Position numbers and translations under genes: made by a program
In this document: positions 43,239-52,170 of the stretch, piece by piece
How the letters are laid out: each line of letters opens with the position of its first letter
Numbering within the stretch: the first letter of the stretch is position 1
Assembly: GCA_033808805.1 (NCBI GenBank)
Contig: JAPXMY010000002.1
Coordinates: forward strand, 62,001 to 126,000
From: UBA1783 sp033808805
Lineage (GTDB): Bacteria; Bacillota_I; Bacilli_A; Erysipelotrichales; Erysipelotrichaceae
Direction: 5' to 3'
DNA: 64,000 nt
The notes under the pieces: model-generated
The model's database searches: none
Told to the model about the DNA's origin: nothing
What the model saw: only the letters and a program-made list of their open reading frames with translations

Positions 43239-43248
43239 TATTGTGGTG

Positions 43249-43713
43249 ATGATGTTGAAAACTGTTAGAGTAATAACCAAAACAGCGCTGGAAACAAGGC
43301 AGTTGGCTGAAAAGTTAGCTGGTTTTTTATTTGCCGGTGCTTTAATTACCTTATCAGGACAATTAGGAGCTGGAAAGACAACCTTTACTCAGGGTTTGGG
43401 AAAAGGACTTAATATTAAGAAAAATATAACTTCACCAACATTTACCCTGTTAAAAATCTATCATGGTGATTTGCCGCTTTATCACATTGATGCCTATCGT
43501 CTGGAAGGTCTGTCTCAGGATTTGGGATTTGAAGAATATATTGAATCTGATGGTGTCTGTGTAATTGAATGGAGTCACTTTATCAGTGATTTACTACCAG
43601 AAAATAGAATAAATATTGAAATCAATATCTTGGATGATGACAAAAGAGAACTGCTGATTACCGCTACAGGTCAAGAGTATGAAAGGATACTGGACAAGCT
43701 ATGTATACAATAG
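43249..43713 (+). CDS. tsaE: tRNA t6A synthesis ATPase TsaE
   Basis: 154 residues. Walker A is GQLGAGKTT (about 38-46), followed by TSPTFTLLKIY, the HIDAYRLEG stretch and VCVIEWSHFI, all hallmarks of TsaE. It is the ATPase that cycles the TsaB-TsaD complex in making the N6-threonylcarbamoyl modification of tRNA A37. The exact start is uncertain, with GTG, ATG, ATG and TTG all in frame between 43243 and 43255. The gene overlaps tsaB by 13 bases. Confidence 0.95.
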   Translation: MMLKTVRVITKTALETRQLAEKLAGFLFAGALITLSGQLGAGKTTFTQGLGKGLNIKKNITSPTFTLLKIYHGDLPLYHIDAYRLEGLSQDLGFEEYIESDGVCVIEWSHFISDLLPENRINIEINILDDDKRELLITATGQEYERILDKLCIQ

Positions 43714-44297
43714 GAATAGATACTTCCCATCAGTTTTTGGTTTTGGTTCTGATGGATGAAAATAAGGTTATTGATTATATTCAAAAAGATTGTCCAAAAC
43801 TACAGTCAGAATATATTGTATTTGAGTTGGATGAACTTTTAAAAAGGAATGATGTACCTTTAGAAGATGTTAAAAATGTTGTTGTAACGATAGGTCCAGG
43901 TTCATACACCGGAGTCAGAATAGGCTTAACAGTAGCCAAGATATTAGGTTCAATTGTTGGTAAAACGATTTATACACTATCAACACTGCAGCTGTATGCG
44001 GGAATAAATAATGCGTTGGTCCTGATGGATGCCAGAGCTAAGCGCTGTTATGCAGGCAGATATAATAATGGAGCAGCATTGAAAGAAGACAGTGTTTTAA
44101 CCAATGAAGAAATAAAAGATTTACTAAGTGATGATGTTATGTTAATTGGTGATCTGCATCTGTTTGATAAAGAAGACTATTATCCAGAAATTGCCAGTAA
44201 TTTTATGGCCTTAAAAGAAAGCTGGCAGAAAGTAGAGAATATTGATGTATTGACTCCAGTTTATCTGAAGAGTTCACAAGAGTATTTAAGAAAATGA
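43701..44297 (+). CDS. tsaB: tRNA t6A synthesis protein TsaB
   Basis: 198 residues, a little short for TsaB (about 220-240). The actin-like fold starts IGIDTSHQFLVLVLMD and carries the diagnostic TIGPGSYTGVRIGLTVAK at about residues 62-79. It has lost catalytic capacity in this family and serves as partner and scaffold for TsaD. The overlaps with tsaE (13 bases) and rimI (ATGA, 4 bases) show coupled translation. Confidence 0.95.
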   Translation: MYTIGIDTSHQFLVLVLMDENKVIDYIQKDCPKLQSEYIVFELDELLKRNDVPLEDVKNVVVTIGPGSYTGVRIGLTVAKILGSIVGKTIYTLSTLQLYAGINNALVLMDARAKRCYAGRYNNGAALKEDSVLTNEEIKDLLSDDVMLIGDLHLFDKEDYYPEIASNFMALKESWQKVENIDVLTPVYLKSSQEYLRK

Positions 44298-44737
44298 TCA
44301 GAGAAATGGTTATAAGAGATATTGATGAAGTTCTAGATATCGAGGAAGATAATTTTGTTGATGCCTGGAATTTTAGTCATTTTGTTTATGAGATTCAGTT
44401 TAACCCTTATTCTTCAGTCTGGGTTATAGAAAATGAAGATAAGGAAATTGTTGGCTTTGTTGATTTGTGGATTATGTTTGAAAGGGCAGAAATTGCCAAT
44501 ATTGCCGTAAAAAAAGATAAGCAGCATAAAGGCTTTGGTTTTAAATTAATGCAGCATATTGAACAGCTGGCCATTGAAGCTGGCTGTGAAACGATTGCCT
44601 TGGAAGTAAGAGTATCTAATAAAAGTGCCATCAGTCTATATGAAAAATGTGGGTTTGAAATCATTAATACTAAAAAGAACTACTATTATTGGAAAGGTGT
44701 CAGTGAGGATGCTCACTTTATGATGAAAGGAATTTAA
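44294..44737 (+). CDS. rimI: Ribosomal protein S18 alanine N-acetyltransferase
   Basis: 147 residues, a GNAT fold with the acetyl-CoA loop NIAVKKDKQHKGFGFKLM at about residues 67-84, and EVRVSNKSAISLYEKCGFE near the end, typical of RimI. It acetylates the N-terminal alanine of S18; other N-terminal substrates are possible. Its place between tsaB and tsaD is standard in Firmicutes. Confidence 0.92.
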   Translation: MIREMVIRDIDEVLDIEEDNFVDAWNFSHFVYEIQFNPYSSVWVIENEDKEIVGFVDLWIMFERAEIANIAVKKDKQHKGFGFKLMQHIEQLAIEAGCETIALEVRVSNKSAISLYEKCGFEIINTKKNYYYWKGVSEDAHFMMKGI

Positions 44738-44739
44738 AG

Positions 44740-45759
44740 ATGAAGGATATTATTATCTTGGCTATTGAATCGAGCTGTGATGAGACAGCTTGTGCCATAG
44801 TTAAAAATGGTAATGAAATATTGGCAAACAAGGTGGCCAGTCAAATTGATGTCCACACTCTTTATGGTGGAGTTGTACCAGAAGTAGCCAGCAGAATTCA
44901 TATTGAAAATATTTCCATCATCATTAAGGAAACCTTGAAAGAAGCGAATATGTCAGTAGAGGATATTGATGCAATTGGCTTTACTCAAGGCCCTGGACTG
45001 ATTGGTTCACTGCATATTGGCGTTTTAGCTGCCAAAACACTGGCTTGGGCTTATAATAAACCATTAATACCAGTTCATCATTTAAGTGGACATATTTATG
45101 CCAACGGGTTTGTTAAAGAGTTAAAGTTTCCACTTTTAGCTTTAGTTGTTTCTGGTGGTCATACTGAGTTAGTTTTAATGCAGGAAGATTATGATTTTAA
45201 AATAATTGGTGAAACTTTAGATGATGCTATTGGAGAAGCTTACGATAAGGTTGGTAGAGTTTTAAATTTACCTTATCCAGGGGGGCCTAAAATTGATAAA
45301 TTAGCTCAACTTGGTAAACCAGTTTATAAACTTCCAACTCCAAAAGTGGAAAGTCCTTTAGATTTTTCTTTCAGTGGTTTAAAAAGTGCAGTGATGCAGG
45401 CAATTAATCGTTTAAAAAGAAATAATGAACAGCTATCAATCGAAGATATGTGTGCTTCTTTTCAAAAGACAGCCTTGAACTTTTTATGGCAAAAAGTAGA
45501 AATAGCTTTGGATAATTATGAAGTTAAACAACTGGTTTTGGCTGGTGGAGTAGCTGCTAATAGTGAACTTAGAAAAATAGTAGAAGAAAAGATGGAAAAT
45601 AATTATCCTGATATCGACTATATAATTCCACCTTTAAAATATTGTACTGATAATGCAGCAATGATTGGCGCTTCAGCGTACATTGCTTATAAAAAAGGCA
45701 TCAGGGCAGATTATGATATTGGAGCTAAGGCAACACTGGATTTAGAACAAATGGATTAG
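44740..45759 (+). CDS. tsaD: tRNA N6-adenosine threonylcarbamoyltransferase TsaD
   Basis: 339 residues, full length. Seen: AIESSCDETACAIV at the start, the metal-binding HHLSGH near residue 108-113, VSGGHTELVLM near 133-143, LAGGVAANSELR near 267-278, and the C-terminal CTDNAAMIGASAY with the last metal-binding Asp. It transfers the threonylcarbamoyl group to A37 of ANN-decoding tRNAs. Two bases after rimI. I see no good terminator behind it. Confidence 0.97.
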   Translation: MKDIIILAIESSCDETACAIVKNGNEILANKVASQIDVHTLYGGVVPEVASRIHIENISIIIKETLKEANMSVEDIDAIGFTQGPGLIGSLHIGVLAAKTLAWAYNKPLIPVHHLSGHIYANGFVKELKFPLLALVVSGGHTELVLMQEDYDFKIIGETLDDAIGEAYDKVGRVLNLPYPGGPKIDKLAQLGKPVYKLPTPKVESPLDFSFSGLKSAVMQAINRLKRNNEQLSIEDMCASFQKTALNFLWQKVEIALDNYEVKQLVLAGGVAANSELRKIVEEKMENNYPDIDYIIPPLKYCTDNAAMIGASAYIAYKKGIRADYDIGAKATLDLEQMD

Positions 45760-45867
45760 AAAAGACTTATTTTACTTTTAAAATTATTAGTTAACATCAG
45801 TTAGATAGATTAATTTTTAATAAATTAAAAATATAGTAAAATTAGAATTCATAGGAGTGATACTTGA

Positions 45868-46053
45868 ATGGAAAAAATTATTAAATATGTACTGTTAATT
45901 GCATCTGTAGTTGCTATTATTGCTATTATTTCTGCCGGTTTAAAGTTGTCATATAATAATTATGAAATTTTAGTGGAAGTGTGGATTGTTGCAGTTAGCA
46001 ATTTGATTTTATTTGTTTGTGCTATTTATAATGTTTTTAAGAATAGAAAATAG
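45868..46053 (+). CDS. 61-residue membrane protein
   Basis: Two hydrophobic helices (about 5-26 and 36-56) joined by a short polar turn, ending in a basic FKNRK. AGGAGTGAT at 45852-45860 is a good ribosome-binding site, and TAAAAT at 45837-45842 a likely -10. No family recognised. It is the first of three small genes of unclear origin between the t6A operon and the Mn2+ riboswitch. Confidence 0.55.
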   Translation: MEKIIKYVLLIASVVAIIAIISAGLKLSYNNYEILVEVWIVAVSNLILFVCAIYNVFKNRK

Positions 46054-46112
46054 AAAAATAGCAGTTTGTAAAACTAAAAAAATTAGAATTTGATGGCGAG
46101 GTGTGATATGTT

Positions 46113-46547
46113 ATGAAAAGTATTAGCATACAAATGATAGATCATTCTGTTTCATCGAAATGGTGGAAAAAAATCATCCATCATTTCATTAGAGTTGGCG
46201 ATAGTTTTGAAATACGATGTTGGAAAGAAGAAATACAGGAAATTTCGCAAGCGAAAAGATACGGTGTAGCAACAGCGGATGGTAATGAAATATCTATAAA
46301 AGGTGTTGTTGTCGAAGGATTGCTAACAGAGTTGATGCAGGAAAATCCAACAGATAAAGAAATCTACAACAAAATGACAAAGTACTTTACCATAAATGTA
46401 AAAAATGAGCTTTGTGATATTTGCAGTGCTCACTATGGAACGGAGATGTATATTACAATAAACTCAGATAAAGACATATTGTTTTTTGAACAGGAAATGA
46501 GCAAATATTCTGATGCTTGTTTCAGTATTGGGGAAATAGTAGAATAA
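46113..46547 (+). CDS. Hypothetical protein, 144 residues
   Basis: Soluble protein with mixed alpha/beta content and a basic, Trp-containing N-terminus (SSKWWKKIIHHFIRVGD). A CDICSAHYG segment near residue 98 has two cysteines three apart. GAGGTG at 46098-46103 fits the start, and the ATG at 46108 is not usable (stop after one codon). I do not recognise the family. The next gene starts 29 bases on, so both may be one unit, perhaps acquired together. Confidence 0.6.
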   Translation: MKSISIQMIDHSVSSKWWKKIIHHFIRVGDSFEIRCWKEEIQEISQAKRYGVATADGNEISIKGVVVEGLLTELMQENPTDKEIYNKMTKYFTINVKNELCDICSAHYGTEMYITINSDKDILFFEQEMSKYSDACFSIGEIVE

Positions 46548-46576
46548 AACCAGATTGGAATTTAACGAGGTGATTT

Positions 46577-46906
46577 ATGGATAATCTACAAATCCTAAAT
46601 TTATTTTTTAAAGCTGAAAATGAACGTGATTGGAACACATATAGACAATTTCTTTCTCACGATGTTGTTTGGGAACTTCATTCCCATAGTCATAGCAAAA
46701 TTGAGGGTATAGAAAATTATTTAAATGCTATAAAATCTGCTTATGAAGGTAACACCAATACTTTTGAGATTGAATCAATCGTCAAAAGTAAGGACTTATC
46801 TCGAATTGTTGCAGTTTTAAAGAATAACTTAGGTGAACGTTCGTGTGATATTTTTGAATTTGATGCAGGATTAATTGTTAGAGAATATGAATTTATATTA
46901 GGATGA
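46577..46906 (+). CDS. NTF2/SnoaL-like protein
   Basis: 109 residues. The pattern (helix with FFKAENERDWNTYRQFLSHDVVWELH, then GIENYLNAIKSAYEG, then beta strands ending DIFEFDAGLIVREYEFI) is that of the cone-shaped NTF2-like fold, used by small isomerases, hydrolases or binding proteins. No catalytic residue can be assigned. GAGGTGAT at 46567-46574 is the ribosome-binding site. Confidence 0.7.
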   Translation: MDNLQILNLFFKAENERDWNTYRQFLSHDVVWELHSHSHSKIEGIENYLNAIKSAYEGNTNTFEIESIVKSKDLSRIVAVLKNNLGERSCDIFEFDAGLIVREYEFILG

Positions 46907-47072
46907 TAGATCCCAAGTTTATGGGGTAAAAAAATTCTAATCTGTACAAAGTAGTGCATTCATCTGAATTATACAGTTTTAATCATTTTATAATTTGGGA
47001 TATTTTCCTGTATTAAAATTTGGAAAATTGTCATTTATTAAGCATACAATTTTTATAAAAGACTAATAATTC
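46907..47072. other. Intergenic stretch with no gene seen
   Basis: AT-rich, no frame of note and no clear terminator. The promoter of the P-type ATPase leader follows directly. Confidence 0.5.
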
Positions 47073-47101
47073 TTGACAATTATAAAAATGTCCTGTAGTA
47101 T
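47073..47101 (+). promoter_or_regulatory. Promoter of the riboswitch-ATPase transcript
   Basis: TTGACA (47073-47078), 17-base spacer, TAGTAT (47096-47101). Confidence 0.75.
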
Positions 47102-47108
47102 TATGTTG

Positions 47109-47265
47109 CTCATTGAGGGAGTAGTTAGCGTTTGTACGTAACAAGTCAACAGCACTGTCGTTTAGACTGGCTTGTTTTAAATAACGAGACTCATGTGTTA
47201 GTTTATCTATGCATGAGTTAGAACATTATAAATTAGCTCAGCATAGATAATGTTGAGTTTTATTT
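47109..47265 (+). promoter_or_regulatory. yybP-ykoY (manganese) riboswitch
   Basis: The aptamer (about 47109-47195) has the class landmarks in order: GAGGGAGTAG (47115-47124), ACAAGTCAACAG (about 47141-47152), ACTGGCTTGTT (about 47166-47176) and AACGAGACTCAT (about 47183-47194), which closes P1 with the TGAG at 47114. The expression platform holds TTATCTATGC (47203-47212) against GCATAGATAA (47241-47250), and an alternative AGCTCA/TTGAGTT stem before TTTTATTTT. In this class Mn2+ binding turns the gene on. Confidence 0.85.
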
Positions 47266-47280
47266 TATGGAGGTTAGTAA

Positions 47281-49914
47281 ATGAGATTCTATATTGTAGA
47301 CAAAGAAAAAGTATTGGAAGAACTTAAGGCTGATGAACATGGCTTAACTTCTGCTGAAGCGGAAAAACGTCTGGCAACTTATGGTAAAAACAAATTAGAG
47401 GCTGCCAAAGGAAAATCATTGATTGCTCGCTTTTTTGAACAATTAGCAGATCCGATGATCATTATCCTGATTGTAGCTGCTGCTATCAGCGGGATACTGG
47501 CATTTGTTGAAAATGATAGTTTTGCCGATGTAATCATTATTATGACAGTTGTAATTGTCAATGCGGTATTAGGAGTTTATCAGGAAAACAAGGCTGAAAA
47601 GGCGATCGAAGCTTTACAGGAGATGAGTGCTGCTACTTCTAGAGTTTTGCGTGATGGTCAGGTTGTATCGATTCATTCAGAAGACTTGGTTGTGGGTGAT
47701 GTCATTTTGATAGAAGCAGGTGATGCTGTTCCAGCTGACGCCAGAATTCTGGAAAATGCCAGTTTGAAAGTTGAAGAAGCTGCTTTAACAGGTGAATCAG
47801 TTCCGGTGACTAAGTTTATCGACATGATTAGATTAAAAGAAAATGAAAACGATGTTCCTTTAGGAGATCGTAAGAATATGTTATATATGGGTTCTACGGT
47901 AGTTTATGGTAGAGGTACTGCTGTGGTTACGGCAACTGGTATGGATACCGAAATGGGTAAGATTGCTGGTGCTTTGCAGGAAGTTTCTGATGAAAAAACA
48001 CCACTGCAGATCAAATTGAATGAACTATCTAATATTCTGACCTGGCTGGTATTGGTAATCTGTGGATTGGTATTTGTTATTCAGCTGGTCAGAGCGGGCA
48101 ACTTCAGTTTTGAATTTGTTATTGACTCATTTATGATTGCTGTTTCTTTAGCAGTTGCTGCTATTCCTGAAGGGTTAGCTGCCGTAGTTACCGTTGTCTT
48201 ATCAATTGGTGTTACCAATATGAGTAAACGCAATGCGATTATCAGAAAACTTACTGCTGTTGAAACATTGGGCTGTGCGCAGATAATCTGTTCAGATAAG
48301 ACAGGTACCTTGACTCAAAATAAGATGACAATTGTTGATTATTTTGGTGAAGATGAAAAACGATTAGCTACTGGGATGGCTTTATGCAGTGATGCTGAAC
48401 TTGATAATGAAGGTCAGGTCATCGGTGAACCAACAGAAGTGGCACTGGTAGTCTGGGCTAATAAATTAGGATTACCAAAAAACGAATTGAAAGTTAAATA
48501 TCCAAGAGTTGGAGAAGCTCCTTTTGATTCAATGAGAAAAATGATGTCAACTGTTCATCCAGTTGATGATAAATTTGTTCAATATACTAAAGGTGCTCCT
48601 GATGTAATTGTCGGCAAATGTACCCATTATCTGAAAGATGGCAAACCTGTTTTAATTACTGAAGAGTATAAGAAAGAAATCATGGCTGCCAATAAATCTA
48701 TGGCTGATAGAGCCTTAAGAATATTAGCCTGTGCTGAAAGACACTATGACCAGGAACCTGCTTCTTATGAAGCGGAAGATTTAGAAATTGGATTATGCTT
48801 TACTGGTTTAACAGGTATGATTGATCCAGTCAGACCGGAAGTCAAAGATGCAATCGTTGAATGTAGACATGCCAACATCAGACCGATTATGATTACTGGT
48901 GACCATATTGATACAGCTATAGCAATCGCTAAAGAATTAGGTATTATTACTGAAGATACTTATGCCATTACCGGTGCCCAGCTGAATGATATGGATGATG
49001 AAGAATTTGAATCAAAATTCATGGATATCAGTGTTTATGCCAGAGTTCAGCCAGAACATAAAACAAGAATTGTCAATGCCTGGAAAAAATATGGCTATAT
49101 AACTGCTATGACAGGTGATGGTGTAAACGATGCTCCATCTATCAAGTCAAGTGATATCGGTGTCGGTATGGGTATTACGGGAACTGATGTTACTAAAAAT
49201 GTTGCTGATATGGTCTTGGCTGATGATAACTTTGCGACAATTGTTGGAGCAGTTGAAGAAGGAAGACGTATTTATGACAACATCCGTAAGGCTATTCAGT
49301 TCTTGCTGGGTTCAAATATGAGTGAAGTATTGTCAATATTTGTGGCTACCATTCTAAACTTTAAAATCTTAAAACCAGTTCATCTTCTGTGGATTAACCT
49401 GGTAACTGACAGCTTCCCAGCACTGGCGTTAGGTATGGAAGAAGCTGAACCAAATATTATGGAAAGAAGACCACGTCCTGCAAAAGCTGGCATCTTCTCA
49501 GATGGTATGGGATTTGATATCGCTTATCAGGGTGTGTTGGTAACAATTTTAACAGTGACTTCATTCTTTATTGGACATTATATGGAGTTTGGCAACTTTG
49601 TAGTCGGAGATAGTTCTCATGGTATGACAATGGCTTTCTTGACAATGTCAATGGCTGAAATCTTCCATAGCTTCAATATGCGTTCTCAACGTGGTTCAAT
49701 TTTCAAACTGCCTACTCAAAACAAGGTATTATGGATTGCGGCTACTTTATCGCTGATTGCGACAACTCTGGTGTGTGAAGTTCCATTTTTGGCTAATGCC
49801 TTTGGATTTACAACTGTTGGACTTGATGAATACCTGATTGCGATCGCCTTGGGTGCTGTAGTTATTCCAGTAGTAGAAATAGTAAAAGCTATTCAAAGAA
49901 AAGCTAAAAAGTAA
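47281..49914 (+). CDS. P-type cation ATPase, probable Mn2+/Ca2+ exporter
   Basis: 877 residues, P2-type (SERCA/PMCA-like). N-terminal cation ATPase domain, LTGESVPV, PEGLAAVVT in M4, phosphorylation site DKTGTLTQNKM with Asp339, MITGDHIDTA, and TGDGVNDAPS, then the C-terminal helices with a P-type IIA ending. Related pumps move Ca2+. The manganese riboswitch in front suggests Mn2+ export as the real duty, as for yoaB-type pumps. GGAGG at 47269-47273 is the ribosome-binding site. Single-gene unit. Confidence 0.94.
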   Translation: MRFYIVDKEKVLEELKADEHGLTSAEAEKRLATYGKNKLEAAKGKSLIARFFEQLADPMIIILIVAAAISGILAFVENDSFADVIIIMTVVIVNAVLGVYQENKAEKAIEALQEMSAATSRVLRDGQVVSIHSEDLVVGDVILIEAGDAVPADARILENASLKVEEAALTGESVPVTKFIDMIRLKENENDVPLGDRKNMLYMGSTVVYGRGTAVVTATGMDTEMGKIAGALQEVSDEKTPLQIKLNELSNILTWLVLVICGLVFVIQLVRAGNFSFEFVIDSFMIAVSLAVAAIPEGLAAVVTVVLSIGVTNMSKRNAIIRKLTAVETLGCAQIICSDKTGTLTQNKMTIVDYFGEDEKRLATGMALCSDAELDNEGQVIGEPTEVALVVWANKLGLPKNELKVKYPRVGEAPFDSMRKMMSTVHPVDDKFVQYTKGAPDVIVGKCTHYLKDGKPVLITEEYKKEIMAANKSMADRALRILACAERHYDQEPASYEAEDLEIGLCFTGLTGMIDPVRPEVKDAIVECRHANIRPIMITGDHIDTAIAIAKELGIITEDTYAITGAQLNDMDDEEFESKFMDISVYARVQPEHKTRIVNAWKKYGYITAMTGDGVNDAPSIKSSDIGVGMGITGTDVTKNVADMVLADDNFATIVGAVEEGRRIYDNIRKAIQFLLGSNMSEVLSIFVATILNFKILKPVHLLWINLVTDSFPALALGMEEAEPNIMERRPRPAKAGIFSDGMGFDIAYQGVLVTILTVTSFFIGHYMEFGNFVVGDSSHGMTMAFLTMSMAEIFHSFNMRSQRGSIFKLPTQNKVLWIAATLSLIATTLVCEVPFLANAFGFTTVGLDEYLIAIALGAVVIPVVEIVKAIQRKAKK

Positions 49915-49940
49915 AAAAAGCAGGGCAACCTGCTTTTTAG
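49915..49940 (+). terminator. Intrinsic terminator of the P-type ATPase gene
   Basis: AAAAAGCAGG (49915-49924), loop GCAA, CCTGCTTTTT (49929-49938). Confidence 0.92.
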
Positions 49941-49956
49941 ATTGGTCACTATTTAA

Positions 49957-49979
49957 AACTCAGTCAGCTGAGTTTTTTA
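49957..49979. terminator. Second terminator between convergent genes
   Basis: AACTCAG (49957-49963), loop TCAG, CTGAGTT (49968-49974), with T runs on both sides. It may also stop the ppx-ppk1 transcript. Confidence 0.75.
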
Positions 49980-50043
49980 TTCAGCCAACATTTTATAAAC
50001 AGTTAACTGAATTTATCTTAGATATTGACAAAACTAGTAAAAT

Positions 50044-52170
50044 TTAACCGATTAATCGCTTTTTTAAACGGGTCAGGAAACTTTCTTTTTCCTCTTTAAC
50101 CTCAACTGGCAGCACTTCTTCTATTGAGAAGTATTTTCTTAAAACATCCTGAGAATGCTGCATTGTTGAATCATTGTGATTTATATATGAACCATCACTC
50201 TGCATAATCCAACCTATGGAGTTGCTATCTTTTTCAACTGCCAGAATATGATTGACTCGTACTTTTAAATCTGGTTGTTTTATTTGAATAAAAGCTTCCA
50301 CACGACGTTGGGTATTGCGATTTAAAAAGTCACCAGAACCGATAAAGATGCGTGCTCTGCCACCATCACCGAACTTGAAAATACGACTATGTTCTAAGTG
50401 ACGGCCAACGATTGATTTTACTGTGATGTTGTCAGTATATCCTTCCACATCTGGTAACAAACAGCAAATTCCACGAATAATCAGGAAGACTTTAACACCC
50501 TGCTGAGAGGCTTCAACAAGTTTGTTCATAATCAAGACATCGTTCATTGAATTTAGCTTAAATTCAATATTTCCATTGCCGTTTAATTTATGGTATTCAA
50601 TCTCATGATCAATTTCTTTTATAATTTCACTTCTAAATGATAATGGGGCAATCCATAATGTCTCATTACCTTCAGTCAGTTCATTGACAGAAAGGGCATC
50701 AAAAAGCAGGTTTGCATCATTACCGACCATAGTATCGGAAGTTATGTAGGCTAAGTCCGTATATTGTTCTTGAGTACTTTCATTAAAATTTCCTGTTCCG
50801 ACATAGGTAAAATACTTAATCGTATTTTTTTCACGCATCGTGATCAGACAAACTTTAGAGTGAACCTTAAAATCAGTCAAACCATAATGGATAGTACAGC
50901 CAGCATCTTCCAGTAATTTAGAATAATCAATATTAGATTGTTCATCAAAGCGGGCTCTCAGTTCCATCACTGCAATTACCTGTTTTCCTTTTTCTGCCGC
51001 ATAGGCCAGGGCATTGGCAACTCTGGATGGACTTGAAAGACGATAAAGAGTAATTTTGATTGAAACTACATGCGGATTATTGGCTGCCTCATAAATCAGC
51101 TGAATAAAGGGCTGTGAACTCTGATATGGAAAATGCAGTAATAAATCGTTATTCTTTAAATATTCCAGTCCGCTCTGATTGGCAAAGTCAATCGAGTTTA
51201 CCGGATAGACCGGTGGATAAATATCATTTGGATGGTTATCTTTAAATGCTTTTTTTATTGCGAAACCAAAATCTAAATCCAACGGATAGTTATTTACCAC
51301 AAGAACATCCTGCTGCAGATTCAGTTCCTTTTTAATATAGTCACTAAAATCATCGGAAATTGAATGTGATAACTGCACTCGGACGATTCCAAGTCTTTTC
51401 CTTTTTCTTAATACCTTTTCCATGATATTTAAGAAATCTTCATGCTCATCCATCATTTCAGTAGCTATATCAATATCAGCATTGCGTGTAACTCTTAAAG
51501 TAACTACTTCTTTTACAGTATATTTTTTAAAGATACTCGATAAATTATGCTTAATTAAATCACCTGTAATTACGACACGTTCTCTATTGTTGATGGAATA
51601 ACTGATATACTTTGGCAAATTTTCAGTATGAACGATGCCATAGCGTATTTTTTTATTTTTGTCTTCTAATTGCGCCATCACATACGATTGCTTATTTTTT
51701 AAAAAAGGAAAAGGGTGGTGTGGATCAACGATTTGAGCAGATAACAATGGTTTAATATCTTTATTAAAATAATCTCTTGCCAAAAGTTCGTCAACCTTTG
51801 TCAAATTTTCCATCTGTAAAATATTAATGCCAATTTGTGGAAGCTTGCCAAGAACTTTTTTAATCGTTTTTTCTACTTCTTTTTCATGACTTTTTAACCA
51901 TTTCCAAACTGCAATGATCTGCTGTTGGGCATTCTGACCGGTTTTATCATCAATTTTATCTGGGATGGCAATCATCTGATCGGACAAAGATCCAATACGA
52001 ACCATAAAGAATTCATCAAGATTACTTCCGTAAATAGAAACAAAACCTAAGCATTCCAAAAGTGGTGTTGTATCATCAAGTGCTTGATACAAAACCCTTT
52101 TATTAAACTCCAACCAGGATATTTCTCGATTTATAAATAAATTAAGTGGTGTGATCTCCTTATTCACCAT
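50044..52170 (-). CDS. ppk1: Polyphosphate kinase 1
   Basis: 708 residues, normal length. N-terminal domain begins FINREISWLEFNKRVL. The two catalytic-domain histidine motifs are present as FKVHSKVCLI (about 440) and GRHLEHSRIFKFG (about 595). It reversibly makes polyphosphate from ATP at the inner face of the membrane. The C-terminus has a lysine-rich tail. Its start overlaps the ppx stop by 11 bases, so synthesis and degradation enzymes are coupled. Confidence 0.96.
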   Translation of the reverse strand: MVNKEITPLNLFINREISWLEFNKRVLYQALDDTTPLLECLGFVSIYGSNLDEFFMVRIGSLSDQMIAIPDKIDDKTGQNAQQQIIAVWKWLKSHEKEVEKTIKKVLGKLPQIGINILQMENLTKVDELLARDYFNKDIKPLLSAQIVDPHHPFPFLKNKQSYVMAQLEDKNKKIRYGIVHTENLPKYISYSINNRERVVITGDLIKHNLSSIFKKYTVKEVVTLRVTRNADIDIATEMMDEHEDFLNIMEKVLRKRKRLGIVRVQLSHSISDDFSDYIKKELNLQQDVLVVNNYPLDLDFGFAIKKAFKDNHPNDIYPPVYPVNSIDFANQSGLEYLKNNDLLLHFPYQSSQPFIQLIYEAANNPHVVSIKITLYRLSSPSRVANALAYAAEKGKQVIAVMELRARFDEQSNIDYSKLLEDAGCTIHYGLTDFKVHSKVCLITMREKNTIKYFTYVGTGNFNESTQEQYTDLAYITSDTMVGNDANLLFDALSVNELTEGNETLWIAPLSFRSEIIKEIDHEIEYHKLNGNGNIEFKLNSMNDVLIMNKLVEASQQGVKVFLIIRGICCLLPDVEGYTDNITVKSIVGRHLEHSRIFKFGDGGRARIFIGSGDFLNRNTQRRVEAFIQIKQPDLKVRVNHILAVEKDSNSIGWIMQSDGSYINHNDSTMQHSQDVLRKYFSIEEVLPVEVKEEKESFLTRLKKRLIG

